Assembly (NCBI RefSeq): GCF_027942865.1
Contig: NC_134510.1
Span: forward strand, 24,793,209 to 24,857,208
DNA from: Odontesthes bonariensis
Taxonomy: Eukaryota; Chordata; Actinopteri; Atheriniformes; Atherinopsidae
Length of the DNA: 64,000 bases
Reading direction: 5' to 3'
The translations under genes and the position numbers were made by a program. The notes under the pieces are model-generated. The model did not search any database. It was not told the origin of the DNA and saw only the letters and a program-made list of their open reading frames with translations. Shown piece after piece: positions 20,700-35,102 of the stretch (position 1 is the stretch's first letter; each line of letters begins with the position of its first letter).

Positions 20700-22575
20700 T
20701 ATGTAAATCTGTGGTGTCTGAATTATGGACCTAAGGGATGGGTAACACCTGCTCTGACTGTGGAAAATGATCATTTCTCTTGACATTTCCTGAGCTCCAC
20801 AATTCACTTGAGTCTGAAGATTAATCACGACTGAAAACCACCTCACATAGCACACATAGAAGGCTGAAGTGTGTACACAAGTTAACAAATGTGGAATAAG
20901 GCCACGACACACTTGGAGCTGCGGCGATTAAATACAAGAACGGAAGCTGGACTCATCATGTTAACACTCAACACTAATTAAAGAAGATGAAGCTGAAAGA
21001 TTATTAAAAAAGCAAACTGTCTGTGATATGGCAAACAAGGGGTGCGGTATAGTTGAAACGAGGGAGGGCGGGGGTGGGGGGTTGGTGCAACCTCGCGAGA
21101 GGACAGATGCTGAGGCTGTTAACGTCGAGCAGATCCACATCCTCACGGACTGGGATGTGAGAGAGCCCGAGGAGATGGAGACCTTCATCCATCTTTACCT
21201 GAATCTGCTCGTGAGTCAAATGTGATAAGCTGTGTGATGTGTATGTGTAAATCATTTGTTTAGAAGCGAACCCGCATGAACGAGTCGTGTAAAAAATAGT
21301 CTGATTCCACACGGAGGCTGCGTAGGTTGAAAACCACGAAATTCCGCTATTGCCAATAACATGTCGTGGGACATAAATGTGTAAATATGCAAGTGTGATT
21401 CACGTCTGTTTTAATCTGAATCCGGGTGTAATATGTAGCGTTGTATTTGAGTTATAAATGGGGCGTCTGGGCCTGTGTATCAGAGCGATGCGGTTAGATA
21501 CCCCCCCCCCCCCTCCTCCTCCTCTCCTCCACCCATCCACCCCTGTCTCCATCGGCTCTGTGAGATCAATGCAAACAAGGTTCAACACTGTGCTCAGGAC
21601 GGGTTAAATACATATGAGTATATGTATGAGTATTTTTATTTTTTTTTTTGGTTGATTTCACGACATTCCGACAAAGGCCCAGTGGAGACAGGTTGCTTGA
21701 GGGATTTATATTCCAGTACTGTGAAGGGCACTGTGGAGGAATACATGAGCAATAGCTCTCGGCGTATGAGCTTTAAAAAGGCGGTCTCAGTGCTGATAAT
21801 TTCATGCTCCAGATAAATGTGCTTTATGTGCAGTGATCGCTTCAGGTATGATGTTTTTTTTTTCTCCTTTCTTTCTTCTGATGCAGATCTCTGTGCGTCT
21901 TGTCAGCTTGTAACAATGATGGACTGGCACAGATGGACACAGAGCGACTACTGTAAACTCATGAATACCAGTGAAGCTGAGCGAACAGATGATAAGTGAC
22001 AGATGAATTAGCGGAAAATTATTAGCACAGGGAATCATGCCTTGTGTGCCTGTTTGAATTTGAGTACTTTGATAGCATCTGGAAAAAAAAGACAGAAACA
22101 AGGTGCACAGGAATCTTGCAGAGACGATTATATTATATAATAAAACCGTTTGTCTGCTCTGTCAGAGAAAAAAAAAGGTGAGCAACAAAGTTCCTCAAGG
22201 AATGGGTTCAGTTTTTAAATGCTCAAAACTCAAAGATATGCTATTCACTGACATAATGACAAACATAATATTCACATTTGCGATGAAAGATCCAGGAGTA
22301 TTTGGAATATTTGCAATTTAAATGGTCAACTGATTCATGACTCATTTTCTAACCATTTACTAAATAAATAATAGTATCAGCTGATCTGTCAGGAACTGGG
22401 TGGGGATCATTATAAAACAGAAAACCGTCAATGCACCTGAGTTTTAATGAATTGTCAAGAAGATGGTTACACTTCAAGGATTTCAAATGAAACCGTGTAG
22501 ACCAACATGCTGGTCTTTGATGAGCAGGGTTTTCTCGTAGTCATTATTAACTGTGTGTTTCCTTTGATGTTGCAG
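20700..22575. other. Intergenic/5' region between FDPS and RUSC1
   Basis: No coding exon was recognised. Low-complexity patches are present: a G-rich run near 21065-21081 and a poly-C/CCT run near 21499-21525. RUSC1 5' UTR exons and promoter may lie here but cannot be fixed from sequence. A plausible acceptor (TTGATGTTGCAG, ending 22575) opens the exon that carries the RUSC1 start codon. Confidence 0.45.
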
Positions 22576-22702
22576 GATCTTGGGAGTAAAGCCAAGATGT
22601 GACTGTCACGGTGCGTCATAGTTTGGATCGGTCCAGCCTTTACAAAACTTGTTTCTATAGCAACAGAAATATTACACAGTCTTATAGAGCCCCATTCCCA
22701 CA

Positions 22703-23432
22703 ATGCAGTCCTCCTCTCAGCCTCCAAAGCCACGTCGTTTTGACGTCAACAGGCGGACCAGTACCTTGGCGGGACCAAAGTCCCTTGGCACCGGAGTTCA
22801 GAGGGAGGATAAAAACATGAACACGATCACCAAATCCTCCCCACGGCGGGCTACTAAAGGCCCTGCTGCTCCCTCCAGAACCAGGGTGGGTGTGCAGCCT
22901 CGAGCTCCAGTTATCCAGTCCAGGCTGAGCTCACAAAAACAGGTTTCTGCCATCTCCAGAGCAGCTAAACCCAAGCCTAAGAGTGCTCGTGCAACGACAA
23001 CAACCAAGAGGGCACCCGCAGCCTGTCCTCCTCCTCCGCTCCCCGCTGTTCTCCCTCTTGATCCGAACTGCAACGAGCCGAGCCTCCCGTGTCTGTGCTG
23101 CGATGGACGTTCGCCGCAGGACAACAACAGCATGTTCAACCATAACCACAACAACAACAACACCATCTCCCTCAGACAGCAGCTGCAGCTACCCGCTCCT
23201 CCGGCCCCGCTGCCCCAAAAGCATGATGGGACAGGGGCCAAAAAACAGCCTCCATCACAAGCTCAGGCCCAGATGGATCCCTCTGCTCACCCTGCTGCCA
23301 ATCTGGAAAAAGAAGAGAAGAATGCAGATGAAAGAGCTGATCTAGACAACAAGAAAAAGATAGAGGAGGAAGATGATGACGAAGAGAGCAGTGCTGATAT
23401 TGAAATTGATGATGATGAAGAGGAGGCTGACA

Positions 23433-23466
<34 letters not shown>

Positions 23467-26400
23467 CACCCTGGTGCCCTCGTGCTGCGACTGCCCCCCC
23501 TCCCTCTTGGACTTGTCCCTCTCTTCCTCTACCTCTTCATCCTCCACTTCCATCAGCTCCTGCTCCGATCTGGAGTCTGACTACGCAGATCAATCCGCCT
23601 CCATCTGCTCCTCCCACGAACAGGACGATCTGTCTGCTGCTCTGGCCCCCAAAAATCACTCTCTTATGCAAGCCCCTCCTGCACGTTCACCTCCATCCCT
23701 TCCTCTTAGCCGAAATCCCTTTTCCTTACCATCATACTCCCCAACTGCTCCTTGCTCCCCAGATGAGGGCTACCCATCTGTGCTCGACTCTCCTTCTCCT
23801 GACTACTTAGGAGTCAAAGGTGACTCTGAGGTCACCAAACTAGGTTTGCTCGACTTTCTAGAGTCAGTAGGGGAGTTTGGGAAAATGGAACGCTTCAGCC
23901 AGGTGATCCAAGTTGCTCGTTGGGATCTGGAAGGGGAACAACACTGGGATGTTCTGCGGGATCGGATAGATCACCTGGATCGTCTGGAAAAGGTGAACAG
24001 AGAAGTAAAACTGGCCTATATTGCCAGACTTCACGAGAAGGGATTTGATCTTGAAGATCTGGAGGAGCGGAATCTAGAAGACGTCATGGATGAAATGGGC
24101 AATATCGACATTCCCTGGAAGTTGTACAAAACCCACAGTGGAGGAATGGGACATTCTCAGGAGTTTTCGGACGCTGGGGTCGACCTTACGGCTCCATCAG
24201 ACTGCGATGATCCTCTAGTTCCAGATTCCCTGATCCCATCCCCCATCGAGCCGCCACCCAGACCCCCTAAACCTCCAGCACGTCACGCCAGTGTGAGCTC
24301 TGACCTCCACACCTACATAAACATCAGCAGAGAGACGACCTCCATGGCTGTCACCACTTCGCCCACACTGTCTACTTTCTCTCCAAACTCCTCATCCCCC
24401 ACATTTACCACTTTTAGATGTGAGAAACCCCTTCCTCCATCTCCACCATCCATTCCTCCTCTCCCTGCCTCTAAGCCAGTCCCTTACTTCACCCTCTATA
24501 CCACTCCTTCTCCACCTCCATCTATTCCCACCCCAACCCCTCCTATCCCTCCTCCTCGAAGACGACACCTTGCTAGAAAGGAAGCGCAGCGTCTCGCTGC
24601 TCTTCAAGCTGAACAGGAAAAGACCCCCCTGTCCCTTCCACCACCCACCACACGCCCTCCACCTCTGCCTCCCCCACCTGTTATCTCAGTTACCTCTTCC
24701 TCCTCTCCACCCGCCATACCACCTCCACCTGCCTTGCCTCCTCCTCCCTCCTTCCATGCATTGGATGTAGAGATTCGTAAGCTACTTATGCTCGCTGGAT
24801 TGACCCAAGCCGAGCTCCTCAAACTCAGCCCAGAGCTTGGTGTCTGCGTCGGGAGGTTAGAGGATGAAGAAGATGGAGCAAATCGCATTACGTCTAGTAC
24901 TCTTGAGTCACAGGAGTTCAGATTGCAAGACAGGGTGGAGGTGATTGAACCTGACACAGGCAGAGATGGATGGAGGTTTGATCGAGATCAAAAAGCAGAT
25001 ACAGCCGAAGAAGGCCAAAAGAAAGAGGAGAGCAAAGACGCACAAAGAACCACTTCATTTACTGAAATGGCAAGAAGAAGGAAGAGGAACACTGGTTTTA
25101 CAGCTGACCATTTCTACTGCCCCAGTTTTAGCAATACACATGAAACTAAAGTGAAAAATACAAGCATTGAGACTTTCTGTTATCCCACTGAGTTACCAGA
25201 TTCACCTCCACCTCCTCCTCCTCCTCGCCCCTTACCACCAATTCCCCCTTCTTTGCCACCAGTTAAAGTCAGCACTTTGTCTGCCAACTCTAAGCAACCA
25301 GAGCGCTTTGATTGGCTCATTGCATTCACACCTGAATGTGACGCTCCACCACAGCTGCCACCCATCGAAAAGAGAAAATCTCTCACAGAAAGCCAGAAGA
25401 AGCTCAGTTCATCAGGTTCAACTCCAGGTTCAGCTCCAAAGGTTACAACCTTTAAAGAGCTCCGTTTCCGCAACAAGAGCAGTTCCCCTCTGACAAAGGT
25501 GATCAGGGAACCTGAGCCTGACCCCACGGTTATCACACCCGATCCAGATATACTCTACAACTTGAAGTGGAGAAGAGAGAAGACAGACAGCGATGGCAGC
25601 CAGTGGGAGTACACCTCACAGGCTCAGGCCTTCTTCATGCAGCCGCCGCCAGCCCTCACCTCAATGGACGCCCTGAAGGAGATGCTCCGGAGAGCTGACA
25701 AGGAGGGTGGAAAACTAGAGCTGTGCCCATCACAGATTGGCTGCTCCATCAGTAACAGCAGCCTGTTGACCATGGGCAGAGAGTGGGAGGGTGAAGAAGT
25801 TAAACTAGAGGAAATGGAAGAGAAGGAAAAAGAAGAGAAGAAGAAGGTGGAGGTGAGAGGGCGGGCTGATGGAGGAAGGACTTTGGAATCAAGAATTACA
25901 GGTGAGTATGGTTTTAATGATGATTCTTCATGTAATTAATAAGCCAGTTTAATTCTTAACAAAATGTAGGTACCTTTATGTCGAGAGAAATTAAATCAAA
26001 ATAACTACAAAAAGCTGGAACAGATAGATAAAAACAGACAGTACTGCTGCTCATCTCCTCACTCATGCACACATAATATCCTCAGACTGTGCAAGAGACA
26101 GAAACCGAAAATCAGGAGGCATGGAAGGGTAGACTCATTAATGGTAATGATACATGGAGTGAGTGCAAATAGATGGAGGGCGAACGTGAGTCACAGAAAG
26201 GGATGGTGCATGATGGATGCTTGATGATGAGGCATAAAAAGAGAGTGATTTCAGAACTGAAGCGAGAGAGAGAAAAAAGGAACAACAATGAGGTTAGTAA
26301 TGGTAATATGAGGAGATGGTGGAGGTTGGAGACTTTCCAGCCAGTATTTCCAGCACTGGTTATGATGTCATCACAGCCAGTTTAAATTATTCATCAGGTC

Positions 26401-29400
26401 TTCATACTGAGGGGAGGGGGCCATAAAGATCCTGCTGAGGAATCCTTTCCCTCCCTCATTTTCCTTGTATCTCTAAGTTTTCTTTTTCCCTACCGTCTCA
26501 TTTCTTTCTGTCTTTGTGTCCCAAAAATCTCCTGCAGTCTCCATCTCTCTGCTGTTATACTGGTTTTAGATCCAATCAGCCTTAGGATGTTTATATGCTT
26601 CCTGTCTATCCTGCCTCCTCCCTGCCTCCTCCACCCTAAAGTAGTAGAGATAGCTCAGATCAAGTTACTTATCTAATGCAGTGCTGCAGTAAGCCACACA
26701 GAAACTCAGGTTTAGACTGTCAGAGTCCAGAAAAGGTTAGATGAGTGTTCAGGCTAAAGTTAATTTGATCTGTGAAATATTCCTCTGGTACAGGTGTGAC
26801 TACTTTGGCATACTTAATCATTATTTAACTCAAACGAATTGGTAGGTTAAATGTAGCAATTCTTTCCCCCAAAAGCGATTAAGTGAGGTACAGGGAACGA
26901 ACCAGGAAAGGGTGTGTACACCTTTAAGGGCCCAAGGGGTGGATTTTAGCACATGGGCCAATTGCAGAGAGCCTGCGTCAAGAAAATAGGAAGTATCATG
27001 TGTTGACTACAGTTCAAAGACAGCTCAATCCTAAACAAGGTATGGTTCCTCTCTAGCTCTTTTTCTAGCCGCTAAGGTAGCTGAAAAATGTGGTGGCACT
27101 CAGTGAATGTCCACAGAGGAAGGCCCGGTGTTTAAGCAAGAACAGGCAGTACTCTGCTGCCTGTCGACTGACTCAGCATTACACTGTTTGCTGTACTGGT
27201 GGAGAGAGGAGGAGGGGTGGTAGAGACGAGGAAGCCAGAGAGGGGTAGAAAACAAAGGCAGAGAAGTGGGATAATCAAGGTGATGGTAGTGTGCACTGCA
27301 GTGAAGTACAACACATATTTGTTTTCATCGTGGTGTCACATATTTAATATTGCCTTGATATGCTCGTTATATTTAGGAAATAGAAAGTGAAAGCAGATTG
27401 TAATGGAGAAGATGTACTCCATATGATGACTATGTTTTTCTGTGGGGTTTTAACCACGATCAGCACGTTAGAAAGAAAGACCTTGTTCAGATTGCCAGAT
27501 AAAATAATTATTTTCTGGTGGATCGAGACTGTATTCAGACTAATTTTGGGAAGCGAAAAAGGAAAAGAAAAAAACAAATTAAATCTTTGCACACCAGATA
27601 GTAGTTTGAACTGTGATTGGATTTCTACCGACGTGTTGATGCTTGTTTCTGCTTAAATCAATTTCAAAGTGTCTTTTGCATCTTTGACAACCTGACAGAG
27701 CAAAATAGATCAATGGCAGTGAAGAGTGGACTCCAGATTCTGCTGGCATTTTGGGGAGGAGATGTTTTCACAGGCAATTCTGGAAGAACCAGCTGCTGGA
27801 AATTTGTGTCACAACTGTAGTTACAAGAGACTGTGTAAAAAAATATTCAGATGTAGCCCCCGTTTTGACACCCACTGGCTTGTGGACTTCAGTTTGAAAC
27901 CTTAAGTTCAGCATTTTGCCATCGCCACCTTGGTCTTTTACTTACTTAATAGCTTGTAAGTTTCAGTTTCTTTTAATGTTCTTTTAAAGCGCTGTGCTCT
28001 TCAGACCTGCCAGTGAAACTCTAACTCCCAAGTGTGTATGATTTAGAGATATCTAGTGATAAAGTTGCAGATTGCTATAAACAAAGTTACCCTCAGCTGT
28101 AGCCCGAGGTGGAGAGTGGATATCTATCAATTGGAAGGATGCTGGTTGATCCCAAACCCCCCCCGGACCTAGTCTGTTCTTAACTTTGGACAAAAGAATC
28201 TGCTAAATGAACATAATGCAGTCTAATGCAAGGTGGCAGCTTGTCAATCACAATAAAGTGCTGCCCTAAAGCGCACCCTGGTTTTATCTTCAGCTTTTAC
28301 TCTAAATGGGACCATTAGCTCATAAAACATCCGTCACACTCTAATAAAACATGAAAGTGCAGATTAAGACCATAAGCTAATAAAGAAAATGTTAACTGAA
28401 ATCACAAATCGAGGGAGAAGCAGTTTGATATAGACTTCTAAACAAAGTTGGTTTCTCTTGGCCTTTAGATAGAATTCAGGTTTAAGATACATCAGCGTTG
28501 GCTTCATTAGTCAGATGAGAGGCTCCGTCCATCCTCTACTCACTGCTGGTGGTAGTTACTGACACCTATGTTATCACCACAGCAAGCTTTGTAGATGGAT
28601 TGTCGAATTCTGGACATACCTTGTGAACACTCTTTTCTTGATATGTGATTTAAAAACACATCTGATTTACTCTCAGTCTGAGAGTATCTACTGTGAGACT
28701 GCTCAGCAGTTACTCTTTTATAGCCAATGTATCATTTTCTGTTTTATCAGTTCCCTCTTAGATGAGACCCTATTGGTAGTGCTCTTCATTAATCAGCTCC
28801 ATTGACTTCCATGCACTGTCAATGTGTAACTGTGAGTCTTGTTGAAATACAGCATTACTGCATGGTGTTACATGATGACAGTTTCTGCTGGAATACTCTC
28901 AGGAATGTACATATTTCTCTCAACTGACACTAACATTTTCTGCATCTCTCTCTCCTTCCCATTTCTTTGCCACATTTTCTTACTTTAATCTTCCTCATCT
29001 TCCTCACCTATCCATCCCACCCGGTTGCTTCCATTGGTTGTCCATGGCTCCGCTTTGCTCCCTCATATGACTTTGCTTATGCGTCTACCCTCTCCACTCC
29101 TTGATTTGACAATTTTTGGCCTTTGTTCCCCTTAAACTAAACAGTCTCCTCACCCCCACTCTCCCTTGCCCGGTCCTCCCAGCCTTACTTCCTGCACTCT
29201 ACCCTCCCTCCCTTTCGCCCAGGCTTCTGTAACTCACAGCCCCTTGCAGATCCCAGGCCTCGTAGCCATGTAGGCCGAGAATCCACAGACAAACACAGCT
29301 ACGCACAAGGAGCCCCTGCTGCCAGCTCGGCTTGTATACACAGAGATGAGTCTCTGGCTGATTGTGGTGCAGACTCTCTTTGTGACTATGGGGATATGTT

Positions 29401-32400
29401 TAAGCAGAACACACTCTCGGCATATGACGATTCCAAAATCAACAAAAGGGACTTTGCGTCCGACTCCATCGGTAATTTCGACTCTCTTTACAGCGGTGAT
29501 TCAGAGAAGTTGGCGGACACCTACACTAAGTCTGACAGACCTGTTAGTGGTAGCACTGAGGCGCCCGGTTGCACCACGCCGTATAAGAATATAGACGTTA
29601 TGATGACGTATTCAGACAGCATAGATGCTGTGGATTCACTGTACTCAAAGAAGTGCTCACATGCAGACGGTAGCAGCACCAAAGCCAGAACATCCAAAGA
29701 GCTCCCTCCTCTCCCCACCTATTACCTGTACCACCCTAAGAACTGCCCTCTTCACCGGGGTGCACCTCCTCGCCTCTCACCTATCGGAGCCCTCTCCCCA
29801 CCCCAGCGCTCTGGAGCTCCCCCTCCTGGCGCAGCAGGCTATTGCCTCAGTTCCCCGCTTTTCCCCCGCTCGCACACCTTGCCTGCCCTAGCTGCTCCCC
29901 TCTACTATCCAAACCTCTACCCTCCTATACCGCCCGGGGCGCCCCCCCTACCCCCAAAACTCTACCAGGCTCCTCCGCAGTCACACGTGGCGAGTAAGAT
30001 TTCTCTCTCTTTCCCTACATTCTACATACTCTTTCTTGGACTGACATCTTGCTTGCGTGTCTGCCTGTCTTGCTGTCTGTTTCTGTCGTTGTCCTCTCTG
30101 GAGAGGGTGGCCTTTTTTTTTTCTTTTTTCAGCCCTGCAGATTTACAGATTTGAAAGAACGGTGTAACTCCACATGTTTTTTACATCAGAAGTTTACTCC
30201 CTGTAGGTCATCTGATATATGTTATCTACGCTGTCCTTTCAAATCTGCAAAGGGCCTTCAGACGGGGAACAGCTGTTCCTGTCACAGGGTGTCTAGAGTC
30301 ACTCTCATCACTCTCTCTCTTTGTTCTTCTCTATCTGTGTGTGTTTGTGTCAGTCTTGTCTGCTCTGTCTCCTTGTTGTGTTTGTCTTGTTTTTTGCATG
30401 GTGTGTTGAAATGGACACACGCGTTTCATACAAAGCATAACCCTCGATGGTATATGACAAATAATGATAAGAGTGACTTTTTACTGATAAATGTATGTGT
30501 GCAGTAATTAAAGTCCACAGCCCCCTGTTCATTACTTACTTCTCTGCATTATCTAACAAGTTTATATAAATCCATTTATATAAACCTCAGAGTGCACACA
30601 GCACCTGCCCGATGCACATGTGTGTCATTTTCCCCCCCAACCTGATTCTAGTGGTTGCTCCGACAGTTATTTGTTTCCAGCTCTGCAGTTTCTCCTCTGT
30701 TCACTTTTGCTCATTGTAAGTATGTGGACCATTTCACCCAAATTCACCTAAAGCCTCTTTGTTCATGTCATGGATTTTCTTGGCAAAATTTAATGGGAAA
30801 ATGTCTGTTAAGTTAATGGACTCATGCAATACCCCAAAGCTCTACTCCTAATATTCCTGAAATTGGGTGCTTGGAGCTAAATCGTTGTTGTTATTTTTCT
30901 TTATTTACCTCCACAAATGTGCATTTCTCACAGAGTTGTGTTGAAAGTTGTTCAGGATGTACCAAAAGGAACTAAATAGCTGCTGCTGAATGTTTGAAGG
31001 TATCAATGACGGTAAATATTTTTTGCAAACCCAAATTCCCGTTTAAGAAAAAGTTCTAACTGTCAAAGTATTCAGAGTGGAGCTTTCAGAGTTTTCAAGA
31101 TTCCATGAACTTCACAGAAGTTTTTGCAAACATTTCTTTTTTTCTAAGAAATTCCATGACACGAGGTGGAAGCCTCAGATGAGTTGGCATGGAATGAGCC
31201 ATGTGTTAGTGTTTGTATTTGTATGAGTCTAGGTTAATGCATGGGATTCTGTTTGGCTCTCATGCAGACAGAAGGTTGTCATCACGGATCCAGATGTGGA
31301 AAGCTCAGCCGAGCAGACCAACACTTACAGGATGTGCTCACACACTGTTTGTTGTCACTACCACCATCTGCTTCCGTCTGCTTAATTGCCCTTACTGATA
31401 TCACTTATATTTTAGTTCTGGTATTTCAGTCGTGAATCATTTTGCTTCTGTTGAAGTTGTATTTTTCTGTGTTTGTGCTGTAAGTAATTGCCCCTCCGCT
31501 GTCACTGTCAGCTGTCCGCAGCGTCTCATTCCCCGGCTCTGTACAGACGACAGAAACACCCTGGATGGGCGAGGATGTGAAGCATCCAACGAGAGGTCTC
31601 GGACTGTCCTCTGTGTGCCTCCAGGAAAAGAAAGGTGTTTATGCTTGTTTGTTTGTCCGAGCATGTTCTCTGTTCAGCGGTGCAACTGTTAAACCTGCGG
31701 CAACTCTTTCATGTTCTTCTCTTCAGCCCTGGTCAGTGCGGTCAGTGTGGCAGTGGAAGCCGTCTTGGCCCAGTTCGGTTCTTCGCGGACTGTAGTCCAA
31801 AAGGTTAATCACTTCTGAGCTGTTAGATTTCAATGCTTGCAGTGACTGAAAAAATGTCCTTTAATTTTGTGTTTGTGACTGCATGTCATGCTATATTAGA
31901 TTTATTGTTTATCATTGAAAATGCTCTCTTTCTTTCTTCTTATTTTGACTCTACATACTCTGTTTGTGTCTCCTCAGTCTTTCTCAGTTAACAAGGTACA
32001 AGAATATCTTTAGATAACCCAATCTCTTAGTCATAACAATTTCTTTGGGAACTAACTCCAGACTCCCCCCCAATCATCTCTGCTCACATCCTGTCAACCC
32101 TCATTGCCCAACGTTTCCCTCAAACACCCATTTATGTGTCCTATTTTCCTCCTGTCCCTCTCTTTTGAGTCATCCTTTTCAAACCCCTGTCTCTCCCAAT
32201 CACTGCACATCTTCCTCTTCACCCTATCCCATTTCCCCCTCACCATTCTCCTCTCCTTTCCTCTCCTCTCCTCAGACTTTATCAGGAGACAGCACTATAA
32301 ATCCATCTCTGGGCCGTCTGGTGCTGCAGTGCTTCTGCCCCTCCCTGCACAGTTTGCTGACCGATGGCTTGAAACCCCACCAGAGTGATTTGATTGCAGG

Positions 32401-35060
32401 CAGGAGGCCAAACTCCGCTTGGGGTCTGGTCCAGGCCACAACAAGGCCAGGTAGCTTACCAAATATCTAAGAGTCTTGCACATTAAGAAGCAGGTGTTAT
32501 TGTTTCTGAGAATTTTGCTGTCTGGTTGATAATGATAAACCCGGTATTGTGTCTGTCTGTTTTTCCCACACGTAAGTCAATACTTGTTGATTTCATTGTC
32601 CAATATGCTGAATAAAGTGAGCTAACAGGATGCAGATATTGATCGGCTTATGCGTGCCAAGCTTCGCAGCAATTTTCACTCACCTTTGTAAGTTCATTCT
32701 CTTCCTCTCCGTCTCCTTTATCCTCTTCCTCCCAACTGATTTTTAAGGTCCTAAAACCCAAGCCTTGTACAACCTCCAAGTCAGAGTGAGCGAGCTGCCC
32801 CAGCTCAGACAGAGCAAACAAAGATTCAATGCATTCCTCCTTGGCCTACTGAAGTAAGCCTGGCTCTTACTTTTCCATTGTGTACACTTGAACTACAAAA
32901 AGACTTAAAACTACTAGGCTGAAATTGATTTTTATTGTTGAAATCTAATTACTTTGCACATATCCTCTGTGAATTCTCTTCTTTCTGCCTTTGTCTAAAG
33001 CGCCAAGCTTCTTGATTCGTGGCTGTCGCACCTTCAGTCTTGTAGTGGTAAGTTTCTAACACTTCCATCTCTTTCTGTACCTATAAGCAAACAAGTAAGT
33101 AGTGTAACAGTGATCTCTCTTGATCTCAGATGTGTTGGAGACATATTACCATCCCACCTCTTTTATGCGTCTGTCGCTGACTGCCTGCCAGCTTCTGTTC
33201 GAGGAGCTGCTCCTCGTGTTGCAGCCTCTCAGCCTCCTTACCTTCAACCTCGACCTGCTCTTCCAGCACCACCGTTTAGAGCCAGACAGTTACAGGCCAG
33301 AGATCCCCAGTCCGCCCTTTCAGGAGTGTGGGATCCAACTGTCAACAAAGGGCCAATCCAAAATCCCAGGAAGTCGATACATGGAGAGCCTCTCAGAGGT
33401 AGACTTTGGAAGTCCAGAACTCCCAGCAGCTAGAAATACAAAGTTGTCACCCTTGGCTAATCCAAAGAATGGAGGATCTGGGGCGTCTACAAATACAGAT
33501 GCTGCACCTATAAAGGCTTCAATAGCTCTCGGGCAAACAAGTCCTCAGCTGTTGTGGGTGCAGGAAAAGGAAATTGGGGATTTACCTCCTCCGAACCTTG
33601 AGGAGGATAGCTTTGCTCAGCAGGCAGGACAGGTAGTGACATCTGCTCCATCATTCAGTGTTTTTAATCAGTCACGATTGAGTGAGTCTGCAAAGCTTAC
33701 AATTTATGTTTTAATCATAGGTGATCCAGCAGGGGTGGGGGGCTGTGATACGCTGGGGAGGCCGGCTGAGCCAGAACCTGGCCGACCTGAGTCTGTCTGC
33801 CGTGAAAAAGGAGGAGATGAAGACTGATCTGCCAGATCTCCAGACCCAGGCAGGAAGTGACTACACTACAGTCAGTGGTGGTACTCAGGTTCCCTGGGGT
33901 CTGGGCCGACTCTTTGGAGCCTCCAAAAGCCCCAACAGCCCAACTGGGTACACACAGCCAACCAGGTCAGCCACTGACTGTAAAGTACTGTACTTACAAT
34001 ATGATGACCTCACCTCTATAGACTTAAATGTCAAATACTTCAAAAGTGTATTGTGAGAATTGTATTTTTTCTTTGTTTAAGTAAAGTCAATTTTTTTTTT
34101 CACAAACCCTTACTTGAAATATGTTTATGTTGAAAAAGACGGTCAAATGCCCAAACTTTGTCCATGCTGGAGCTTGTCTATTAGCAAGCCTGCATCACGG
34201 CTCAGCATGGGAAAAGAATTACCAGAGGTAATCATGAGACCTGTTGACAACATGACTCCCAGGTCTCCAGAAGTTTGGCTGAAGAAAAATATCCAGCAAT
34301 TCAAAGCATGCCAAAAAAAAAATCAGATATTTAAAAAAAAAAAAAATAATTATTTAAAGGGGGAAAAAAACTAACTTCGCCAAGTATGTAGCCTAACTTA
34401 ATCCCCCCAAAATTAGCATTGTATCATTTATGTCAATAAGGACTGAGTCGGTCATCAAAATCATGCTATGTGTTTTTTTAAAATGATATTTTTCAAATTA
34501 GAATCTCTGTGATTAAAGGTACGTTGTTGTTTGTTGCATGTATTTTTAATCTATTTAACATTTAGCTTTTCATTTTACAATCATAGCAAAAACCTGACTG
34601 TTCAGTTCAGAGGTGATGCTGTGATTGAGGCGTAACTTCATTTTTTATTCATGTGACATTGGTCAGGTGTCCTCACTCTGTTGTACACTGTAACTCATAA
34701 CTAAACTACTTGAGTTGCACTGGTGTATGACCCCGTCTGTGTCTGATTTCTCCCCATCCCTTTCCCAGACGCCCCTCTCAGTGGTTGGCTCCTGGTGTCA
34801 CTGCTTTGACCCGGATGGTGAGCAGCAGCTCTGCACCCATGCTGCGAAGGACCCCTGAGCCCCAGGAAGGAAGAGAGCCAGAGCCAGAGCCAGAGCCAGA
34901 GTCGGAGCCAGACGCTGACACACTGGAGATTAAGGACAAACCCAGACCACTCAGGTATAATGGGGATGTTCCTCTTTGCTTTGTCAGAGACTGAAAGAAA
35001 CAGCAGGGAGGAATGTTACTTTTTATTGTTTTCTCACAGTTACTATGTGGAAAGGTTGTA

Positions 35061-35102
<42 letters not shown>

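Noticed and set aside
22798-25536. Several 70-150-codon frames on the - strand and other + frames across the RUSC1 first exon
   Set aside because: Low-complexity shadows of the Pro/Ser/Asp-rich RUSC1 frame; none has splice context or family motifs.
31524-31640. Possible additional RUSC1 exon (TGTCCGCAG acceptor, GAAAG|GTGTTT donor)
   Set aside because: In the phase required by the 29993 donor it meets TGA near 31578; direct joining 29993/31727 is already in phase. An alternative donor (GGAT|GTGAAG) would not fit the next exon's phase.
32045-32275. Open frame extending upstream of the RUSC1 exon at 32276
   Set aside because: A pyrimidine-rich tract ending in TCCTCTCCTCAG is an intron 3' end; RUN similarity starts at 32276.
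33633-33720. Continuation of the RUSC1 exon through 33718
   Set aside because: The frame stays open but ends at the stop spanning 33720; donor CAG|GTAGTG at 33632 joins in phase with VIQQGWG at 33721.
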